A stretch of 64,000 nucleotides of DNA. It comes from Isochrysis galbana. Taxonomy: Eukaryota > Haptophyta > Isochrysidales > Isochrysidaceae. The position numbers and the translations under genes were made by a program. The number at the start of each line of letters is the position of its first letter. Position 1 is the stretch's first letter. This document shows, in pieces, positions 53,801-62,722 of this stretch. The stretch is from assembly GCA_018136815.1 (NCBI GenBank), contig CM030938.1:3422112-3486111 (forward strand), in the 5' to 3' direction. The notes below the pieces were generated by a model. The model saw nothing but the letters and a program-made list of their open reading frames with translations, was not told where the DNA came from and made no database searches.

Positions 53801-56800
53801 GTCCAGGGTGCAAAGGAATAGAGAATCGAGGTTGCCTTGACCGGACGACAATCGGTCGATGGCTTCTACCGTGAGGGGAAGAGGGCTGTCCTCTAGACGA
53901 AGCTTGGAGTTGACGTCGCGATAGTCTACGCAGAAACGTACGGAGCCATCCTTCTTAGTGACTAACACGACTCGAGAGGCCCACGACGAATTTGATTTCC
54001 TAATGATGCCCGCGGACTCCATCTTGCAAACTTCGTCCTCTATGATCTTCTCACCCTCTCGTCCAACTCTAGACGGTGCGTGACGGTGAGCTTCGGCTCC
54101 GGGGTTGAGCGGTAGCTCTACCTCCATCACGTGAGTGTGATTCGGGTTAGTCGGGTCAATTGCGAAAGCAGCGATACGTCGGGCCAGTAGACGACGAACT
54201 TGTTCACGTTGGGGCATCGAGAGACGGCCCTCGGGGTCGATCTTGGCTGCCTCGAGGAGCTTGCGTTGGTCCTCGTTGAGCGACTCAATCACATCCGGCG
54301 AGTTATTGTCACCGACGCGGTGATAAGTTCCAGCGTGAATCTTGAATCGAACCTGTAGCGAAGCTACAGGATGGAACGACGGAAGGTGTAGTGGTTTGGG
54401 GTCAGTATTGGCCACCGTAACCGCGATGGTGTGGTCGGATTTCGGCCTCTCTACTTGAGGGATGACGAGCGGAGAGCTGTCAATAGTCTCGCGTGTAGGG
54501 AGTCGGTCCACGAGCATGGCGCAGTCTTCGTGTTCTCGAAGAGCTAGCGGAATTCGGACGTGAAACGTCGCCCGATGATAGGCCGGGATCGTGATAGGTT
54601 CATGGGTATATAGGAGGTACTCGGAGCCACAAGACGCCGGCGCTTTGGCGGCAAACTCATCGGCCGTGTTGAAGAGCGGCTCGGAGACTAGCTGGTTGTC
54701 GTTTTCGGCGGCTTGCGGCCCTCGGAAGAAGTCAGTCGTGATTGGGTTCGCGGAGGTCGGACAGACCTGTGCACAAGTCATGCTGACAGGGACCACCGCT
54801 ATCGGTGACGTCGAGACGCGAAAGATCGGCGGAGCGTCGGGGCTTGGACTGCCATTAACCTCAAGAGGAGCCACCGTGGATGGGGCACCGAGGGTGATAG
54901 AGCCGTCCGCGCTGTCGGAGGCGAGCTGAATCGAAGCGGCGTGCGTAGCTAAGAAGTCGTTCCCGAGCAGTAGCATCGGGTTGCCTTCAATCACCATGAA
55001 CGTATGACGAAAGAGAAATCCACCGACGGAGAAAACGATTCGAGCCTTGCCTCGCGTGATAAGAGGTAGGCCGTCTGGGCCATGGAGCGGTGTCACTACG
55101 GCTTGCGGCAGCCGCTCGACGCATGCGTCGTTGGGTAGGCTGGACAAGAGGGAAGTGGTCACGACCGACGGGCCAGCTCCGGTGTCAGCGAGTGTGCTGT
55201 TGACCGTGAGGGCGGAGTCGGCTAAGATTACTCCTTCTTTGCCGGCAGCCTCGCCGGAGCGGCAGACCATTAGATCTCGAACATATAGACAATGCCTTGG
55301 GTAGGCAGATGGTAGGGTATCCACGACGCTCTCCGGCCGGTGCGCGGTCACGTGTGCAATGGTGTCGGACAGGGACGGGGTTGGTCGCCAGCGTCGTTGC
55401 TCGGGTGAATTCGTCGTCAAACTGGTCGTCGTCTCTTCGGGTACTCCGACTGCCGCTATCGTGGCAGAGGGCCTAGAGGGGTCGTCCTCGTTGGTAGCGG
55501 TACAGGGTGATAGCTTGGGACTAGTGTAGCCCAGGCCTCTCTTGTCGGTGGGGTGCCTCGGGTGGTCGGACATCTTTTCCCAATCTTTCTCGAGACGGGC
55601 TTGGGCTTCTGTCTTGGGTCTTCGAACTAATGAGGCTAGCTCTTCGGCGCGGATGCCTTTGGCTTCCACGAACTCGATCGGCGCTCGGACGGCAGCGGCG
55701 AGGTCGGATTCCTCGTCGGCGTTTCGTCCGGCTAGAGCTTGCGCTCTTATTTCGTCAGCGGTTTCGAGCGTGACGTTGGACCATTTCTGGTCCCCGTTCA
55801 CTCCGAATGATTGCCATTGTTGGCGCCGCTTCCGGAGAGTCGTCGGCGTCGTCGGACGCGGCGAGCTCGCGCGTGCCGGAGGCGGGGCGGTCCATGGAGA
55901 GAATGGGTCGTGGAGTGTAGACTCGGAGGCGTGGAGTGGCGTGTCGTTGTCGTGGTTATCGTGGGTTTCTTTTTGGTCTTCGTGGTTGTCTGACTCGGGA
56001 GTAGCTGGACGGGAAACAACGGGGTCGGAAGAAACTTCACTCGTTTCCCTCCCCCTCTCATAACGATGAAGAGCCGACCACGGCTCGTAGGCGGTAGCCT
56101 CGGTCGAGCTAAGTGAAGGCCGGTCCAATAGGCTGCACCGCGCGCAAGCGAGTAGCTCTAACGCGGACAATTTCTTCGTCGACGTCTGGTCTCGCTGTTG
56201 GCTCAAATGTCGAAGAAGAACAGGCATCCAATGGATCGCCATCGCTCCAGCTACACCGACGTAGGTGCGGCTGCGAAGAGCGCCACGGTGCGGTGAAGGA
56301 GAGAGGTTAGCCATGGCCGACTCACGGCCATCCACGACGCAAGTTGGCTGGAGGGGCGGCAGCCCTTTGGTGAGGTACAACCCGGTGGCTTTCTGGTGTC
56401 CAGTGCCGTGCTCCCAGGGTTGGACGAATTGGGTCGGGGTCAACCCCCCGACTAAACGGCGAGCTTCCGCATGCATCCGAGGGTTCTCGACCGCTACAAA
56501 CGGAGCAGTGGCGGAGGCCATTGACTTGAAGACGCGAGCGGCCGACTCAAGAGCGGCACGACGTCCGGGTTCTTGGGAGAGCCATTGACTGCTGACAGCG
56601 GAGAGGTACGTGCAGGGCGGGTGGGCGATGACTAGGTCCCAACCTAGGTTTTGGACATGAAGCGCGTCGCCTTGGAAGTGGGGCACGTAATCGATCTCGG
56701 AAGGATACAAATCGCACGTAGCTACATCAGCACCGGCGAGTAGGAACATGGAGGAGACGACGCCGCTCGTCTCGCCAACGACGAGAACGCGTGGTGCGTG

Positions 56801-59092
56801 ACAGCCAGACGTCAGCCCGTCTTGGACTCGTTGATTCATCTTCGTGAGCTCAGCGCAAAGCTCATCGAAGTGCTTGGGTAGCGCGGCGGCAGGCGAGGCT
56901 AGGGTGCCATTGCGAGGCCGGCGAAGCTCTTGGGCTGCCTCCGTGAGGTGCCGAGGTAATACCACCGCAGAGCCGCTCGCTCGTGCACGAAGAGAGGCGA
57001 GAGCGTGGAGAGCGGGTGACGGGGTATCATCACGGGTGCCGACATCGGAGTTGTTTTGAGAGGAATCGAAGGGCTGGATCGCGGACGCATTGATCGCTGC
57101 CACGCGCATGATGGTGGTGGCAGTGGTATCGAGAGGCAGGCAGTGCTCGGAGGCGGCGACCGGTGGCCGCAGCGACGTAGGACGAATGGAAGAAGACTCG
57201 GATATCGACGACGTAGAGACGGGCTCGGAGGACGGGATTGACGAAGAAACTCGGGGAAGTGGGGTGTCGGACGGCGGCGACGGACGCCGCGGCCGCGAGA
57301 CCACCGGTGAGAGACATGAAGGACATGGCTCAGGGACTCGGTTGGGCTGGCTCAATGGGCGTAGAAGCTCGGTTTGGGAGGCCGCCGTTCCTCGACGTGC
57401 AGAGGAGTTGTGGTCACTCTCCATGGTCACGTCGGAAGAGGAGACGTCGTTGCATTCTGTCGTCGGCGGGGTCGGCGCCGGCGAAAGAAGGGACGTGGCT
57501 GTCGTAGAAGCCGGCTGCGGGGAAGGCTGGGGCCAGGGTGGTGGCTCTGCGGCAGCGGCTGGCGTGGGTAGTGGCCGAAGAGGTTCTGCAATGCGAAGCA
57601 TTCTTCGGAGGACTTGGCTCGGGCTAGCGGGTGGATGGACCGCTGAAATTACGGTGGATTCAGACTCGAATTCGGAAGACTCGGCGACTTGAGAGGGGCT
57701 AGGAGACGGCTGTTCAAGCTCCTCCAGGGCTCTCGGTTGATGGGGTGGCGTGGGAACGCCGGTGGTCGACCGCGGACTCCGCGGTGACGTTAATTTGTAC
57801 TCGGACTCGGACTCGTCGTTTCTGGCGTGCTGGACGCCAATAACAGGGCTAACTTTCGAAATGGGAACGGACGGGGCCGGCTCAAAGGTGAAGCCCCCTG
57901 GCGTCGCAACCGTCGGTGAGGACGAAGCTGAAGCTTGTGATGACAATAGGGGCACGGTGGCCAGCACCGGTTGGCTCGGTGCGGCCGAAATCTCGGACTC
58001 GGTGACGGGCTTGATTACGCGGGCTCGGGATGCACTGTCTTGTGCGATTGGACTCGGACTCGGAACGGAAACGGAAGGGATCGGCTCGGCGGCGTGCAGC
58101 CTGCTGGAGTGGCAGGCCGGCTGCGGCGAGACTCGGAACGGTGGCTCGGACAAGGACACAGTGGCTGTCGTCGAGGGCTTCGGCGTCAGCTTGTGTTTGG
58201 ACTCGATACGCGGTGGCTCGTGAAACGGGGCTCGGTTGTGGTTGGAATTCTGGAAGTGACCGGAGATTCCAAATGACTCAGACTCGGGGCGCGGAGGACC
58301 GAAGGTGAACACTCCCGCGGAAGGAGTGGTCGTCGGAGGCTCAGTGAGTGGCTGGAGCTCCGTTAATCCTGCGGTCGACCGCGTGGTAGGACTCGGTGAC
58401 GTTGTAAACTCGGACTCGGACTCGGACTCGGACTCGGATGGCTCAGAACGGGGTTTGCTCAAAACAGGCTTGGACTCGGACTCGAAAGAAAGTGGGGAAG
58501 AACCGGAGAACTGCGCCTCCATCGTCGTAGTAATGGAGACTGGTGATACCGGTGATGACTGGACTGGGCTCAGACTCGTAGATGGGCTCGCGGTGGCGTA
58601 AGACGAAGAGGGTAATTCTGAACGTGACTTGGACTCGGACTCGTACTCGGGAGACGTTTTGTGGCTCGGACATGCGAAATTTGATTTGAAGGATTGAAGG
58701 TTGGATTGGGCCTGCGGCGGCTGGATTTTCGCAGACCGTGAGGTCTTGGACTGGGGATGCTTGAGGAGTGGCGGGGGGTAGCGGTTGAGCGGCTTGAGTT
58801 GATAGAGAGGCGGTGACGGTTGACTTGGTTTTGAGGACTCGTGCGTGATATCGAGAATCAGGATGGAATCATCGGCATTGGGAGAAATAGGGGCAATCGG
58901 CGAGGAGGCAGGAGAAAGAGGGGGATGGAGGTGGCAGGGCTTGTCTGGAACTTGGGGAATCTTGGGGTACCGGTTGGAGGCCGTAGAAGTACTCGGCCGT
59001 AGCGTAATACGATCTTTTGGTGGGTGGCGTTCAGGCCCACTACCCTGGACTGGTAGCGGGGTAACAGCGCGGACGTGGGCCCCGCCGGCGAC
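50900..59092 (-). CDS. pol: Pol polyprotein: methyltransferase-like, PR, RT, RNase H, IN, chromodomain
   Basis: Frame opens directly after the gag UAG and runs 2730 codons; the first internal ATG is at 58522. A Ser/Pro/Glu-rich region (to about 56820) precedes a methyltransferase-like domain at about 56215-56810 with VLVVGETSGVVSSMFLLAG, DLVIAHPPCTYLS, FVAVENPRMH and QPWEHGTGHQKATGLYL. The aspartic protease has ADTGAGPS and LLLGNDFL (about 54950-55190). RT has FCVDYRDVN and the catalytic MPYLDD (53605-53625). RNase H has KTDGASKLGIAGVLAQ and ending VVDHSALRWL. Integrase has an HHCC finger (HDHLGHPGA...CHECT), then Asp in VVYCDI, Asp in RTDAGSN and Glu in GLVERAQ. A chromodomain (YLVEELLDRKG...YLVKWRGYPRSEATWE) ends the protein, marking a chromovirus-like element that may target heterochromatin. 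No frameshift or premature stop seen. Confidence 0.95.
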   Translation of the reverse strand, partial: VAGGAHVRAVTPLPVQGSGPERHPPKDRITLRPSTSTASNRYPKIPQVPDKPCHLHPPLSPASSPIAPISPNADDSILILDITHESSKPSQPSPPLYQLKPLNRYPPPLLKHPQSKTSRSAKIQPPQAQSNLQSFKSNFACPSHKTSPEYESESKSRSELPSSSYATASPSTSLSPVQSSPVSPVSITTTMEAQFSGSSPLSFESESKPVLSKPRSEPSESESESESEFTTSPSPTTRSTAGLTELQPLTEPPTTTPSAGVFTFGPPRPESESFGISGHFQNSNHNRAPFHEPPRIESKHKLTPKPSTTATVSLSEPPFRVSPQPACHSSRLHAAEPIPSVSVPSPSPIAQDSASRARVIKPVTESEISAAPSQPVLATVPLLSSQASASSSPTVATPGGFTFEPAPSVPISKVSPVIGVQHARNDESESEYKLTSPRSPRSTTGVPTPPHQPRALEELEQPSPSPSQVAESSEFESESTVISAVHPPASPSQVLRRMLRIAEPLRPLPTPAAAAEPPPWPQPSPQPASTTATSLLSPAPTPPTTECNDVSSSDVTMESDHNSSARRGTAASQTELLRPLSQPNRVPEPCPSCLSPVVSRPRRPSPPSDTPLPRVSSSIPSSEPVSTSSISESSSIRPTSLRPPVAASEHCLPLDTTATTIMRVAAINASAIQPFDSSQNNSDVGTRDDTPSPALHALASLRARASGSAVVLPRHLTEAAQELRRPRNGTLASPAAALPKHFDELCAELTKMNQRVQDGLTSGCHAPRVLVVGETSGVVSSMFLLAGADVATCDLYPSEIDYVPHFQGDALHVQNLGWDLVIAHPPCTYLSAVSSQWLSQEPGRRAALESAARVFKSMASATAPFVAVENPRMHAEARRLVGGLTPTQFVQPWEHGTGHQKATGLYLTKGLPPLQPTCVVDGRESAMANLSPSPHRGALRSRTYVGVAGAMAIHWMPVLLRHLSQQRDQTSTKKLSALELLACARCSLLDRPSLSSTEATAYEPWSALHRYERGRETSEVSSDPVVSRPATPESDNHEDQKETHDNHDNDTPLHASESTLHDPFSPWTAPPPARASSPRPTTPTTLRKRRQQWQSFGVNGDQKWSNVTLETADEIRAQALAGRNADEESDLAAAVRAPIEFVEAKGIRAEELASLVRRPKTEAQARLEKDWEKMSDHPRHPTDKRGLGYTSPKLSPCTATNEDDPSRPSATIAAVGVPEETTTSLTTNSPEQRRWRPTPSLSDTIAHVTAHRPESVVDTLPSAYPRHCLYVRDLMVCRSGEAAGKEGVILADSALTVNSTLADTGAGPSVVTTSLLSSLPNDACVERLPQAVVTPLHGPDGLPLITRGKARIVFSVGGFLFRHTFMVIEGNPMLLLGNDFLATHAASIQLASDSADGSITLGAPSTVAPLEVNGSPSPDAPPIFRVSTSPIAVVPVSMTCAQVCPTSANPITTDFFRGPQAAENDNQLVSEPLFNTADEFAAKAPASCGSEYLLYTHEPITIPAYHRATFHVRIPLALREHEDCAMLVDRLPTRETIDSSPLVIPQVERPKSDHTIAVTVANTDPKPLHLPSFHPVASLQVRFKIHAGTYHRVGDNNSPDVIESLNEDQRKLLEAAKIDPEGRLSMPQREQVRRLLARRIAAFAIDPTNPNHTHVMEVELPLNPGAEAHRHAPSRVGREGEKIIEDEVCKMESAGIIRKSNSSWASRVVLVTKKDGSVRFCVDYRDVNSKLRLEDSPLPLTVEAIDRLSSGQGNLDSLFLCTLDLASGFWGIPIKESDKHITAFTTHRGKYEFNYLPFGVQSGPSYMCRLMDAVLGGLAWEICMPYLDDVGAWSTGVGDSLQAREESSFQQMLHRLDLVLERLIWAGLTCKMSKCVFFATSAEYLGHVVSREGLRMDPKKVEAVSKIDPTQINSIEAVRSFLGLCSYYRRFIRRFAIRAAPLTALTRKGCDVPVESQTEACRQAIEDLKQAICEEPVLAPPRDDRPFLVKTDGASKLGIAGVLAQKDDEGRERVVAYYGRSLSPAERHWTVTEIELLAALESIRNWRPYLWGRHFTLVVDHSALRWLHTMKDQVTGGPASRLMRWVLKLAEYRFDVVHKPGVTHWDADGLSRLVALEPDHDPLHLEESDAHSFDSSEIHDIVAAAVTSSTLTARRQQASDRLARQASESSESITSSYLDVGVPHADELRQALSTDDLASSILSEVESILPKASSSIDSSSSSKKSSRFLLRDGLLYYRSSEAEEAPLRLYIPESLRDTYLRAYHDHLGHPGATRMTTLLRSRVYWPGLSASVSEYVRECHECTLGKPLPRPLAHPSGLSIGSYPFDVVYCDILSMAPTHDFVSGRSGFDKLIVFVDSLSRWIEAEPCNGNPSSAKCLDVFMRLIVSRYGVPRQLRTDAGSNLCSRLVDLILKATGTDLSTTEAYRHEGVGLVERAQQTLLTMTRVSNEGGAHWVDHLPFLLMSMRATAGRVVPKSPAAILFGRELRLPAQLADPAPVLELLPSRPPSDAVIYATELNKKLLESWRSALESTQEAQRESMRSASQKSKLGVTFKPGDRVCRRIPGHANKLQYLYSGPCRVEEAISATRYRLRDLENRQVKDEVHISNLRPYFTVTDSSPLAEDEYLVEELLDRKGDGVSFKYLVKWRGYPRSEATWESRIELLRRCADLVESYDTTFDRRPVQPQAHSAVDSSSSPSSSSQSNQVIPRRIQETSRTPPDLPSSRTRSRSQS
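56215..56810 (-). other. Methyltransferase-like domain within Pol
   Basis: Within Pol, before the protease. Visible features: a Rossmann-type start (VLVVGETSG, MFLLAGADVATCDLYPS), a DLVIAHPPCTYL motif like the PC motif of cytosine-C5 methyltransferases, VAVENPRMH like the ENV motif, and a tail with KATGLYLTKGLPPL, SRTYVGVAGAMAIHW. The same arrangement occurs in short phage and giant-virus proteins annotated as DNA methyltransferases. Enzymatic activity, and base specificity, are not established by sequence alone. Confidence 0.75.
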
Positions 59093-60520
59093 CTACTGGG
59101 CCGGACGGAGAACAACCATCGTGCGGAGGCGGCGGTGGACTTCTGGGTCGTTACCACACTCGCCACTGCCGCCTTCGCAGAGAAAACGAATGTATGGTTG
59201 GCAAACGACGGGGTTATGAGCTCCGTCGCCCGTGCCATACTTCCACAAGTCTGCCTCGGGCGTACCAGATGGAGCCCGGGGACGAAAGGCGCAGTACGCG
59301 CAGCCGTTGGCGTCGGTCCACTCCTTGACGTCGCGGTCTAAGTCGTCGAGACGCGGCGCCGTCATGGTGGCATCCGAGGGACGGCAGCGCGTGAGCGCAG
59401 CGCGAAGGGCCGGGTGACCCGCGTAACGAGAGATTTGCCAGAAGCGGGCTCGCGCTCGAGACCAGCTACCTGGATCCCATTCCGAGAGGCCCGAATCGGC
59501 CGGAAGCCCAAGGCCGTTCGGAGGGGGATCACATTGGCGACGGGAAGACGTGCTTTTGCCGAGGGGACGGTCAAGAAGTGCGTCCGGTAACGGAGACGAT
59601 GCGGAGTAATTCGTAGGCGGAGGCGGAGCCCGACGATTGTCAGCGCCAGTCGCCTTGCGGTTCGAGTTGTTGTTTTGCGATTTTAATGCCTCGGCCACCG
59701 CCGCTTGGACGGCGGCGACCATCGAAGCCGTAGTGTCTGCGGGGTTAGAGGCAGTCTTAGCAACCTTGGCGGTCTTGGTGGACTTGGAAGTAGTCGCCGG
59801 CGGCGTCACGGCGGCGACCGTGACCGACGCTTGTTGGCCAGCGCGGGCTTGTTCGTACGGGCTCAGGTAGCGCTGGCAGAGGTTGACGCACGAAAGGGCC
59901 GAACGAGGGAGCTCGTGGTTCTCGACGCGGAAGCGAGTCTTCGCAAGACACTCGCCGAACTTGGTCGCGTTATCCACGCCGCGAGCCGCGTCGACCTTGT
60001 CGTTCCGAATGATGGACTCGAATCGTTGATTGATATCGTGCGACATGTTTGGGTGGTCCCAGACCGTCGTGGCATCCACCTTCGCGTCACCCATCTTGCG
60101 GACGTACGCGCGCACCAAATTCTTGGATAACTCTAAGAGATCGGAGCCGGCTTCACGGGCTACGAGGCGGTCCCACTCCATGGAGGCGGAGTCTTTGGCG
60201 AAGCCGGGCACGTTGGCCGCGAAGGTGGCGTCGCACTTGCGGAGAAGCACGTCGCAGGCCAGCGCGGGATTGAGAGAGAGAACCGGATCTTCGGCGAGAT
60301 CGAGGAGGAAGGCGTAAATCCTTTGGTTGCCGGTGGTGCACAAGTTGGCGGCCGCTAGCAAGGATGTAAAGATTTCACGGTGGTCGCAGCCGAGCGAGAG
60401 GGCGCGCTCGAGTGGCTTGATGAAGGACAGACGAAAATCATTCCAGGAGGTGGCCGCTGTCTGGACGTTGTCCGAGGCCAGGCCCTTGGGGAACTTGATC
60501 TCGGAAAGCTCTTTGCCCAT
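59093..60520 (-). CDS. gag: Gag-like protein, 475 aa, ending in a UAG shared with Pol
   Basis: Starts at ATG 60520, but the frame is open further upstream into the LTR, so the original N-terminus may have been lost with the LTR deletion. The N-terminal half is helical with a capsid-like character (FRLSFIKPLERALSLG, YAFLLDLAEDP, VRAYVRKMGDA). A Thr/Ala-rich linker follows, then a C-terminal Cys/His cluster (GCAYCAFRP, then VVCQPYIRFLCEGGSGECGNDPEVH), a noncanonical zinc knuckle. It terminates at UAG (59093-59095) and Pol continues in the same frame. Confidence 0.8.
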   Translation of the reverse strand: MGKELSEIKFPKGLASDNVQTAATSWNDFRLSFIKPLERALSLGCDHREIFTSLLAAANLCTTGNQRIYAFLLDLAEDPVLSLNPALACDVLLRKCDATFAANVPGFAKDSASMEWDRLVAREAGSDLLELSKNLVRAYVRKMGDAKVDATTVWDHPNMSHDINQRFESIIRNDKVDAARGVDNATKFGECLAKTRFRVENHELPRSALSCVNLCQRYLSPYEQARAGQQASVTVAAVTPPATTSKSTKTAKVAKTASNPADTTASMVAAVQAAVAEALKSQNNNSNRKATGADNRRAPPPPTNYSASSPLPDALLDRPLGKSTSSRRQCDPPPNGLGLPADSGLSEWDPGSWSRARARFWQISRYAGHPALRAALTRCRPSDATMTAPRLDDLDRDVKEWTDANGCAYCAFRPRAPSGTPEADLWKYGTGDGAHNPVVCQPYIRFLCEGGSGECGNDPEVHRRLRTMVVLRPAQ

Positions 60521-60566
60521 TCGGACTTGGTGATGGAGGGTGCGGTCGAGGAAGAAGCGGCTCCGA

Positions 60567-61414
60567 GGGAACTCGGGGGGACTCGCTTGGGAACACGGTG
60601 GGACTCGACGAAGTTGCTACAAAAATCACTCACAAGAAACCAAAAACCAAAGTCCTTGGGCTCAGAAAACTAACGTAAACACTCCGGAATCATACGATAA
60701 ACAAACCCCTCCCCGCGCGGCGAAGGCTGAAGTCGCGATCGCTCGTCATGCGCGAAGATATACGGAAAGAGAGCGCATAACTACGCCACCGAAGGGTTCG
60801 AACTATCGTTAAAGTGGAACTCGTCCGCTGAAGCCAACGCGGAGGGTCGAGGAGAGATCCAAAATCGCGCCGGGGGAAGAAGGCGATGTGCGGAGAGACC
60901 TTCTAGACAAGCAACGAGCAAGGGGCGACGAAACAAGACGCGAGACGCGAGGCGCGTGCCATTCGTTCTTCCTTTCTTTCATCGAAACCGCGACGAAACT
61001 AACATTAAACGTCGGTGCCCCCTCCGCGAGGATCGCGAAGAAGAACGGACGAGATGGAGGCAATCATCGAAGGAATCGCGAGAGGAATCGAAGCGAGGGG
61101 GGGGAAACAGCGCGCGCGGGGGGGGAACGAACGACGGCCGGAGGAAACGAACCGCGCGCGGAGGAGAAGAACCTCGCGCGGGGGGGGGAATAATATAACG
61201 GCCGGAGGCGACGGATGGCACGCCGAGAGGAAGAACCTGCCGCGGGGGGCGAGGGACCGAGGGCACGGCGGGGCAGCGTGGGAGGGCGCGAGGGTGATCT
61301 CGGAGCGAGATCGCGTCCTTTCCCTCGCGGAGCGCGGAGAGACCCCCCACGAGATATCTTGGGACCGGAGAATGTTTTGGACGAATCTTCTTGCCGTCGG
61401 CCGAGGAGAGGCGG

Positions 61415-61448
<34 letters not shown>

Positions 61449-61715
61449 TCGCAGAGCGACTGCAGAACGAGAAGTCGAAGTCATGCCGGTTTATTACCTT
61501 AAACGAGCCAACAATTATAGTAACAGCAAAAACAAAATTCGAATCGCAAATTTCGAGACCAAAACCTGCAAACCTGGACTTGAGACCATGGGGAATCCAA
61601 ATCTGTGTGTCTTGTGCGTCAGTGGCAACACGGGGAACTGTTCAATTGTAATTGTGAGCGCGTACCTTACACGAATATTCATGCCTACAGCCTTCAGATG
61701 GGCAGGAATACAACA
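60567..61715 (-). repeat. 5' LTR, truncated at its gag-facing end (1149 bp)
   Basis: Matches 49490-50642 almost perfectly, then identity stops at 60567, where the gag region begins. The 270 bases from 49220 to 49489 have no counterpart, so the end of U5, the primer-binding site and the usual leader are absent. Confidence 0.88.
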
Positions 61716-61720
61716 GTAGA
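61716..61720. repeat. Right target-site duplication GTAGA
   Basis: Identical to 49215-49219. Confirms the element's outer borders. Confidence 0.9.
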
Positions 61721-62306
61721 TGGAGCGTGTACCCCATCCTGAACCCCAACCCTGACCGTGCCTCGCGCGATCCGCGCTCGTTGCGCGCATGGCGCATGGC
61801 TGCAGCGGTGCTGCATTGCGCAAACAAACAATGCAACAATGCCCATTGCCCATTGCTGACACAATTCTCCTTCCCACCCCACTCTTGTGCACCACAGGAA
61901 CCTACAACTCGGTGCGCTGCCATGGGCCATCCATGGGCCTTCATTCAACACTTGACTCCCCCTCTCACTCTGCTCGCTCACTCCCTCTTCCTACTGCGTT
62001 TAACCCAAGCAGCACAAACCCCCTCGTCGTCCTCTGTTGTAAGGTTGTAGGCACAAAACATCTCAGCATCTCAACATATGACCAAACAGAGGGAGGACAT
62101 GCCCTGAGGTGGCGGCGCTGCCTATGCCTAGCGCATGGGTATAGCGCCCTATCCAGTCATCAGTCATCTCTCCTTCCCCACAGCTCCTCTCTAATGATCT
62201 GCTCCTCACCCTCCGCCCTCCCATTAGGACCCCCCGCCTACGAGACCAAAACGGGATCATGATCATGGCGTGGGGGCTTTCTCGACGCGCGCGCCTGCGC
62301 CACCGT
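61721..62306. other. Intergenic DNA, start-like fragment near 61735
   Basis: AACCCCAACCC and CGTGCCTCGCGCG at about 61742-61772 resemble the coding start at 48443-48473 (NPNP-x-RASR). This suggests the retrotransposon inserted next to a related multicopy sequence. No intact gene. Confidence 0.35.
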
Positions 62307-62399
62307 CCAAATACGGAGGGTCATATTGAGGCAGTTTCAAATACAGTAAATACGGTCTGTATTTGGCCTTCGTCCAAATACGGTGAATACGTATTTCCC
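62307..62399 (+). promoter_or_regulatory. AAATACAG/AAATACGG word cluster (locus 3)
   Basis: Four to six words AAATACAG or AAATACGG or complements in 93 bases, with an inverted pair around CAGTAAATACGGTCTGTATTTG. It aligns base for base with locus 2 over about 45 positions, except that the variable base is T. A GC- and C-rich stretch and ACAATGG follow about 90 bases downstream, but that ATG opens only a two-codon frame. Regulatory role is inferred. Confidence 0.5.
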
Positions 62400-62722
62400 A
62401 TCTAGGTTCGGGAGGACCCCGGCGGGCGAGAGGGGGAGGGGGGAACCGACCCTCTCGGGCGCGGGGACGGACTCCCCCCACCCGCAACAATGGACTAACT
62501 TTCTAATACTGCGCTGGGGGCAGCGAACGGAGACGCCTGGGCATCACTCCCATAAGCCATAAGCCATAAGGGCCAAAGGCCCTTGCCAATGGTCTACGAA
62601 CTCTCACTACCCACACATGGGTCAGCAACCCTACCTCAAGCCCTCTCCTCGTCAGCGCGGCCTCAACCCGCCCGCACCTTCCGGTGTCTAAAACCTACGG
62701 AACTTCCTTGAGACTATAAAGC
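62400..62722. other. Intergenic DNA, nothing identified
   Basis: GC-rich then ordinary sequence downstream (3') of the EFHC-like gene; no feature recognised. Confidence 0.4.

Larger units (their letters stand above)
49220..61715 (-). mobile_element. Ty3/gypsy chromovirus-like LTR retrotransposon with methyltransferase-like domain, 12.5 kb
   Basis: Minus-strand element flanked by GTAGA duplications. Order in element orientation: 5' LTR (61715-60567), gag (60520-59093), a UAG, pol (59092-50900), a short G tract, 3' LTR (50642-49220). Pol order is methyltransferase-like domain, protease, RT, RNase H, integrase, chromodomain. The two LTRs differ at only a handful of positions over 1.15 kb, so insertion is recent. 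The 5' LTR lacks the last 270 bases present in the 3' LTR, so the primer-binding site seems deleted and this copy is probably unable to transpose on its own, although its coding frames are open. Confidence 0.93.
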
